Source of the DNA: Diadema setosum
Taxonomy: Eukaryota > Echinodermata > Echinoidea > Diadematoida > Diadematidae
Length of the DNA stretch: 64,000 nt
Direction: 5' to 3'
Assembly: GCF_964275005.1 (NCBI RefSeq)
Contig: NC_092685.1
Coordinates: forward strand, 29,720,682-29,784,681
The position numbers and the translations under genes were made by a program. Under the pieces are notes generated by a model, which saw nothing but the letters and a program-made list of their open reading frames with translations, did not search any database and was not told where the DNA came from. Positions 59,202-64,000 of this stretch are shown one piece after another (position 1 is the stretch's first letter; each line of letters opens with the position of its first letter).

Positions 59202-59313
59202 TTGGCATCACCAAGGACATGTACTGCATTCACGAGACCAATACCAGAATTGAACAACGAAGCACCATCAGATCCATCCCAGCAAAATGTCAGCTCTGAC
59301 CAACTTCTCACTA
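59202..59313 (+). pseudogene. Gene D repeat exon 2, frame-broken
   Basis: It has good splice signals (TTCCAG and GTGAGT) but is 112 bases long, not a multiple of three. In the phase set by exon 1 it loses the DPSQQNVSS frame and meets a TGA. It is either skipped, or it ends the protein early as an alternative terminus. Confidence 0.55.
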
Positions 59314-60058
59314 GTGAGTGTTTGTAAAGTCTTAATCTTGTTGGGAAACCCAACCAGATATTGCTGCATTAATCTTGATGGAATATCCATTAGTAGTTGA
59401 GATTAATGATGCTATTGCTGTCTTATGCACTTTAATAGCAATTAAAAAGGATGACGTAAACTACACACAAGCAAAGAATGTAGTATCCTGGCAACGATGT
59501 ACCAGTGTTTTTTGCAGTTGTCAGGGGTGGGTCCGGGAATTCTGTGAAGTTGGGGGGGGGGGGGGGACCACACGCATGTCCTCCAGTTTTTCTATTAATT
59601 TTTATTTCTTTTGTTTTAAAAAAAAAAGACAAAATAAAGGGTATCTTACACCCGATGTGCCCCACATGAATTAACCACTGGTTGCAATCTGGATGACATG
59701 TTATCCTTCTTGTCATATTGTAACAAATGGCTAACACACAACTGGAGAATTAGCTTGTCTGGCAATTGTACCTGGACCTTCCAAGCAGAGTGATAATCTA
59801 TGAGCAATTCTCAAATGAGGATGCATGTACCGTTTGACTGCTTTCGCATTAATGCAGATCCCCAGTCTGTCCGATCTCTGCTGATGGGCAAAAAACCCTC
59901 TTGTTTGTGGACATTTAAATAGGGCTTTCTGAAAATTGTGGTATTAAAAGGTTAATCTTAATATTTAAAAAAAAAGATGAATTCATTCTTTAAAAAAAAT
60001 CTGATAGAAACAATAAAATAGACATGGGCTATGTATATTTTGTTTTCCTCATTTACAG

Positions 60059-60175
60059 TTGGCATCAAAAAAGACATCAGCTGCCTTCCTGAGATACCAG
60101 TGCTAGTATTGAACAATGAAGGAGCACCGTCAGATTCATCCCAGCAGAATGTCAGCTCTGACTAACTTCTCACTG
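60059..60175 (+). pseudogene. Gene D repeat exon 3, in-frame stop
   Basis: 117 bases, phase 1, type A, close to the exon at 58631. TAA replaces CAA in the SSDQLL motif at 60163-60165, so inclusion would truncate the protein ten bases before the donor. Confidence 0.6.
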
Positions 60176-60657
60176 GTGAGTGTAGTACAGCCTTAACCTT
60201 GTTGGGAAACCCAACCAGATATTGCTGAATCAATCTTGTTGGAATATCAATTAGTAATCCGGATTAAATGATGCTATTGTTGCCATATAATAGCAAATAA
60301 AAAGAATAACATCAACTATACACAAGCATAGAATGTAGCATCCTGGCTACCATGTACCAGTATTTTTGGCAGTTGTCAGGGGTGGGTGCAGGAATTCTGC
60401 AAATTGCGGGGGGGGGGGGGGGGGGGGGACCACACGCACATCCTCCAGTTTTTCTCTGTTAATTTTTTTTTTTTTTTAAAGGGCATCTTAAACCCCATGT
60501 GTCCCCACATGGATCCACCATGGGTTGTAATCTGGATGACATTTTGTCCTTTGAAAGAAATGATAAAATCAATCTTTCAATAGATATGATTTTTAAAAAA
60601 TGGAATAGCTATGAACCGTTTGTATTTTGTTTTTCTTTTTGTTTTCTTCATTTCCAG

Positions 60658-60771
60658 TTGGCATCACCAAGGACATGGACTGCATTCACGAGATACAAAT
60701 ACCAGAATTGAACAACGAAGCACCATCAGACCCATCCCAGCAAAATGTCAGCTCTGACCAACTTCTCACTG
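60658..60771 (+). CDS. Gene D repeat exon 4 (38 residues, type B)
   Basis: 114 bases, phase 1 at both ends, acceptor TTTCCAG, donor CTG|GTGAGT. It encodes VGITKDMDCIHEIQIPEL, then DPSQQNVSSDQLLTG. Intact. Confidence 0.6.
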
Positions 60772-61520
60772 GTGAGTATTTGTAAAGCCTTAATCTCGTT
60801 GGAAAACCCAAACAAATATTGCTGCATTAATCTTTTTGGAATATCCATTAGTAATTACGATTAAATGATGCTATTGCTGTCTTATACACTTTAATAGCAA
60901 TTAAAAAGGATGACATAAACTACACACAAGCAAAGAATGTAGCATCCTGGCTACCATGTACCAGTGTTTTTTGCAGTTGTCAGGGGTGGGTCCAGGAATT
61001 CTGTGAAAGTTGGGGGGGGGACAAGCATGTCCTCCAGTTTTTCTGTTTATTTTTTTTTGTTTAAAAAAAGACAAAAATAAAGGGTATCTCACACCCGATG
61101 TGCCCCACATGAATTAACCACTTGTTGCAATCTGGATGACATGTTATCCTTCTTGTCATATTGTAGCAAACAAGATTAATGATATGGCTAACACACAACT
61201 GGAGAATGTAGCTTGTCTGGCAATTGTACCTGGACCTTCCAAGCAGAGTGATAATTATGAGCAATTCTCAAATGAGGATGTGTGTACCGTTTGACTGCTT
61301 TCGCATTAATGCAGATCGCCAGTCTGTCCGATCTCTGCTGATGGGCAAAAAAACTCTTGTTTGTGGACATTTCCAAAGGGCTATCTGAAAATTGTGCTAT
61401 TAAAAGGTTAATCTTAGTCAAAGAAATTATAAAGTCAATCTTTCAATAAAAATGATGGAAACAAATGAAATGTTTGTGCACCATGTGTATTTGTTTTTCT
61501 TTTTGTTTTCTTCATTTCCA

Positions 61521-61635
61521 TTGGCATCACCAAGGACATGGACTGCATTCAAGAGATACCAATGCCAGTATTGAACAATGAAGCACTGTCATATCCATCC
61601 CGCAGAATGTCAGCTCTGACCAACTTCTCACTGGA
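61521..61635 (+). pseudogene. Gene D repeat exon 5, splice sites lost
   Basis: Recognisable by similarity, but the acceptor AG is missing (TTCCATTGG for TTCCAGTTGG), the donor is changed (CTGGAGAGTG), and internal bases are lost. Probably intron now. Confidence 0.65.
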
Positions 61636-62134
61636 GAGTGTTTGTAAAGCACTTAATCTAATTGGGAAACCCAGCCAGATATTGCTGACTCAATATTGTT
61701 GGATTAAGCATTAGTAACCCGGATTAAATGATGCTATTGCTGTCATACACTACGAACAAATAAAAAGAATGACATCAACTACATGTATACACAAGCATAG
61801 AATGTAGCATCCTGGCTAATATGTACCATTATTTTTTTTTTTTTTTGCAGTTGTCAGGGTGGGTCCAGGAAGTGTGTGTGTGTGTGTGTGGAGGGGGGGG
61901 GGAACCACACGCACGTCCTCCAGTTTTTTTTTCTGTTGATTTTTTGTTAAAAAAAAACAAAACGATAAGGGCATCTTACCCCCCATATGTCCACACATGG
62001 ATCCACCACGAGTTGTAATCTGGATGACATATTGTCCTTTCAAAGAATGATAAATTCAGTCGTTTAATAAACATGATAATACAAATGTAATATTTATGCA
62101 CCATGTGTTTTCTTTTTGTTTTCTTCATTTCCAG

Positions 62135-62333
62135 TTGGCATCACCAAGGACATGGACTGCAATCAAGAGATACCAATACACACTTTGTACCAGAATTGAA
62201 CAGTGAAGCACCATCAGATCCATCCCAGCAAAATGTCAGCTCTGACCAACTTCTCACTAATTATTGCTTGCCAATGGTGCCTACAGTTGTTTGTGCATGC
62301 AAAAGCAATTTAGTCTATGCATTCAAATTTTGA
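62135..62333 (+). CDS. Gene D repeat exon 6, likely terminal exon
   Basis: Acceptor TTTCCAG, then VGITKDMDC as in type B; an 11-base difference after IPI shifts the phase-1 frame to a TGA at 62198. In another frame, EAPSDPSQQNVSSDQLL continues 27 residues past the usual donor, which is missing here, to a TGA at 62331. Either stop makes this the last exon; which one is used depends on the splicing before it. Confidence 0.45.
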
Positions 62334-62335
62334 TG

Positions 62336-64000
62336 ATTTATCACTCAGCACTATCTCCCCACCACAATTCGCCATGTTATGATTTGTCTATTCTATAGCT
62401 ATTAATATCTATGATATCGTAATAAGCTTTGATATTTCTTTAACAATAATTGTCATATTTTTTTCATGTGAAAGATTTACATGTAACAGCTTTATTCCTC
62501 CTTCCAAATGTGACTTGATTTCTGTAGGACCATTGCGTAGATATTACTGTTATATCGAAATGAAAGTACAATCACAAACATGCACATAATAACAACTCAT
62601 ATCATACTGATTTTTTTTTAACCCTAAGACCTGAGTTATCAGAGATTCACTAATATTAGGAGGAAGTTGGCCCTCTGCTTTAAGCCATTTCCATCTAATG
62701 AATGTTTCAGAATGTATTTCAATATAAACTGTATTGTGTACAATTTTCTCATGTTAAAATCAGTTTAACAATTAATTTAGATCAATATTTATTTTACCAA
62801 AGACATCTTGATTTGTACATTTAAAAATTTTCGAGGAAATGTAACCATTGCATTAAAGGACATGTTCATTATCAATGAATTTAAATCAATATTTATTTTA
62901 CAGTACCACAGACATCTTGATCATTCTGTAAATGTAAAAGTTTTTAATGAAATTTGACCATTGTATTTAAAGGACATGTTCATTCCTTTTCTTTTCTTTT
63001 TGGATGTGAGATATTGATTGATTTTGAAATAAATATTGCTGCATTTTAATGCAGCCTTGTGTCAAGACTCACTTTCTTTGTTTTTTTTTCTCTTCTATGT
63101 ATTGGGATCTCATATCATGAGGAAATCATAATATTATGCACACTAAAATGTCAGCATATTAATTGGAAGTGAAATGATATTCATAGTACTACATGTACTT
63201 GAATATCATTTAAGTCTGTAGGGGTCTGTAGGACAATACACCTTTATCATTTGTGTGAACAAGTACAATCCATGTTTGTGTGTGTAGATGTTTCTGTGTA
63301 GAAAATTAATTTGCATCTGTTTCAGAGTCCTGAACGTATATTATATACAGTGTATTAAAAAAAAAAACAATATGAGACAGACGTGTGGCTAAGTAAATTT
63401 TTTGCTTGTTATTTCTGATGAGCAAGCTGATAATTGAGTTTTACCCAACAGAATGATCATGAATTATGTCTGCCATGCATGTGGTCTCGATTAAAGCTGT
63501 TAAAGAAAATCTTTATTTATGGGGTTCAAATGTACAGTATCCATCATGGCAGCTTAGAAAGAATGAAAGTTAGGTCATTACAGTCATGATTGCGACATGA
63601 ATTATCACAAAGAATAGCAAGGCTTGGATGTGTGATTTTGGTTTTTGTTTGTAGTATTGGAGAGTAGGAGAGAGGGTTAAAGCGTGGCAAGGGAAAGAGA
63701 AGAGGTGGAGGAGAGCAATGAGAAGATGAAATGAGAGGAAAAAGAAGAGGCAGGCTGCAATGAAAAAGCAATAATTTCATAAGCTCCACCTCTTTCACAA
63801 TACATGTATAACCACTTTTTGCCTGATACAAATTAGATACAAACTGATCAAAGATAATGTGTCCTAAACATGGAGTGGGTTTTTTGATTGTTTGTTTGTT
63901 TGTTTTTTACATCAAAGGAACACTCGTCTGATGCCTGAAGCGTAATTCATGTGAAAAAAACAAAAAACAAACAAACAATCTGCAGAGGAACCTCCCCCTT
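62336..64000. other. 3' flank of gene D, no further gene recognised
   Basis: AT-rich. AATAAA signals occur, for example near 63029. A diverged tandem duplication lies at 62782-62990 (TCAATATTTATTTTAC, GACATCTTGAT, AAAGGACATGTTCATT twice). Confidence 0.5.
62782..62990 (+). repeat. Diverged 100-bp tandem duplication
   Basis: Two units share TCAATATTTATTTTAC, GACATCTTGAT and AAAGGACATGTTCATT in the same order. Confidence 0.7.

Larger units (their letters stand above)
58380..62335 (+). repeat. Tandem array of about 1.45-kb units, each with two related exons
   Basis: Each unit opens with GATGCATGTACCG, TTTGACTGCTTT and GTCCGATCTCTGCTGATGGG (58390, 59820, 61277). Related exons lie at 58631, 59202, 60059, 60658, 61521 and 62135, with spacings alternating near 0.6 and 0.86 kb. 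A G-run motif (GTTGTCAGGGGTGGGTC plus a run of 8 to 20 G) follows each exon except the last. Confidence 0.85.

Overview
This is a gene-poor, repeat-rich stretch of animal nuclear DNA. It has spliceosomal introns, LINEs of the Tx1 and CR1 types, a tRNA-derived SINE, foldback MITEs, a Ty3/gypsy element, long G runs and TTAGGG-type telomere-like repeats. The repertoire fits a marine invertebrate, most likely a deuterostome such as an echinoderm. That placement is inference; no diagnostic host gene is present.

The main find is a cluster of three tandem paralogous genes, here called A, B and C. Each ends in one long exon encoding an endonuclease/exonuclease/phosphatase (EEP) domain of the LINE type, with all the catalytic motifs present but no reverse transcriptase after it. 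Gene A is cut by the window edge (exon 3 at 357-1556). Gene B has three exons with matching phases (12511-12640, 15309-15541, 16303-17553; 537 residues). Gene C has the same three exons (26442-26568, 27378-27613, 39243-40430). Exons 1 and 2 encode a conserved N-terminal domain of about 120 residues that I do not recognise. In gene C the intron between exons 2 and 3 has grown to 11.6 kb. It holds five copies of a 66-base, phase-0 cassette exon (34644, 35409, 36445, 37481, 38517) plus a decayed sixth, and three lie in a 1036-bp tandem repeat. I read this as a LINE endonuclease taken into a host gene family that is still duplicating.

Around these genes, left to right: foldback elements and three copies of a MITE, two of them forming a 0.9-kb palindrome (1.9-5.6 kb); a decayed Tx1-like LINE (6.3-10.4 kb); a TTAA-flanked element (11.0-11.9 kb); CR1 scraps inside gene B; a dispersed repeat, a MITE in a TAG microsatellite, a CR1 fragment, tandem SINEs and an opposite-strand CR1-type LINE (19-25.4 kb); a 0.77-kb duplication of gene C's first exon with telomere-like repeats at the junction (25.4-27.1 kb); the cassette-exon array (31-38.6 kb); gene C's EEP exon with a MITE in its last codons; a 2.9-kb insertion (41.35-44.29 kb); and a young LTR retrotransposon with 178-bp LTRs (44.9-52.5 kb).

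The right end holds a 150-bp minisatellite (54-55.9 kb) and then a second multi-exon gene, D (56.5-62.2 kb). Gene D starts with a signal-peptide-like exon, then has a basic/acidic exon, then a tandem array of about 114-117-base phase-1 exons, some intact and some decayed. Genes C and D thus both show repeated small symmetric exons. The last 1.6 kb shows no gene I can support.
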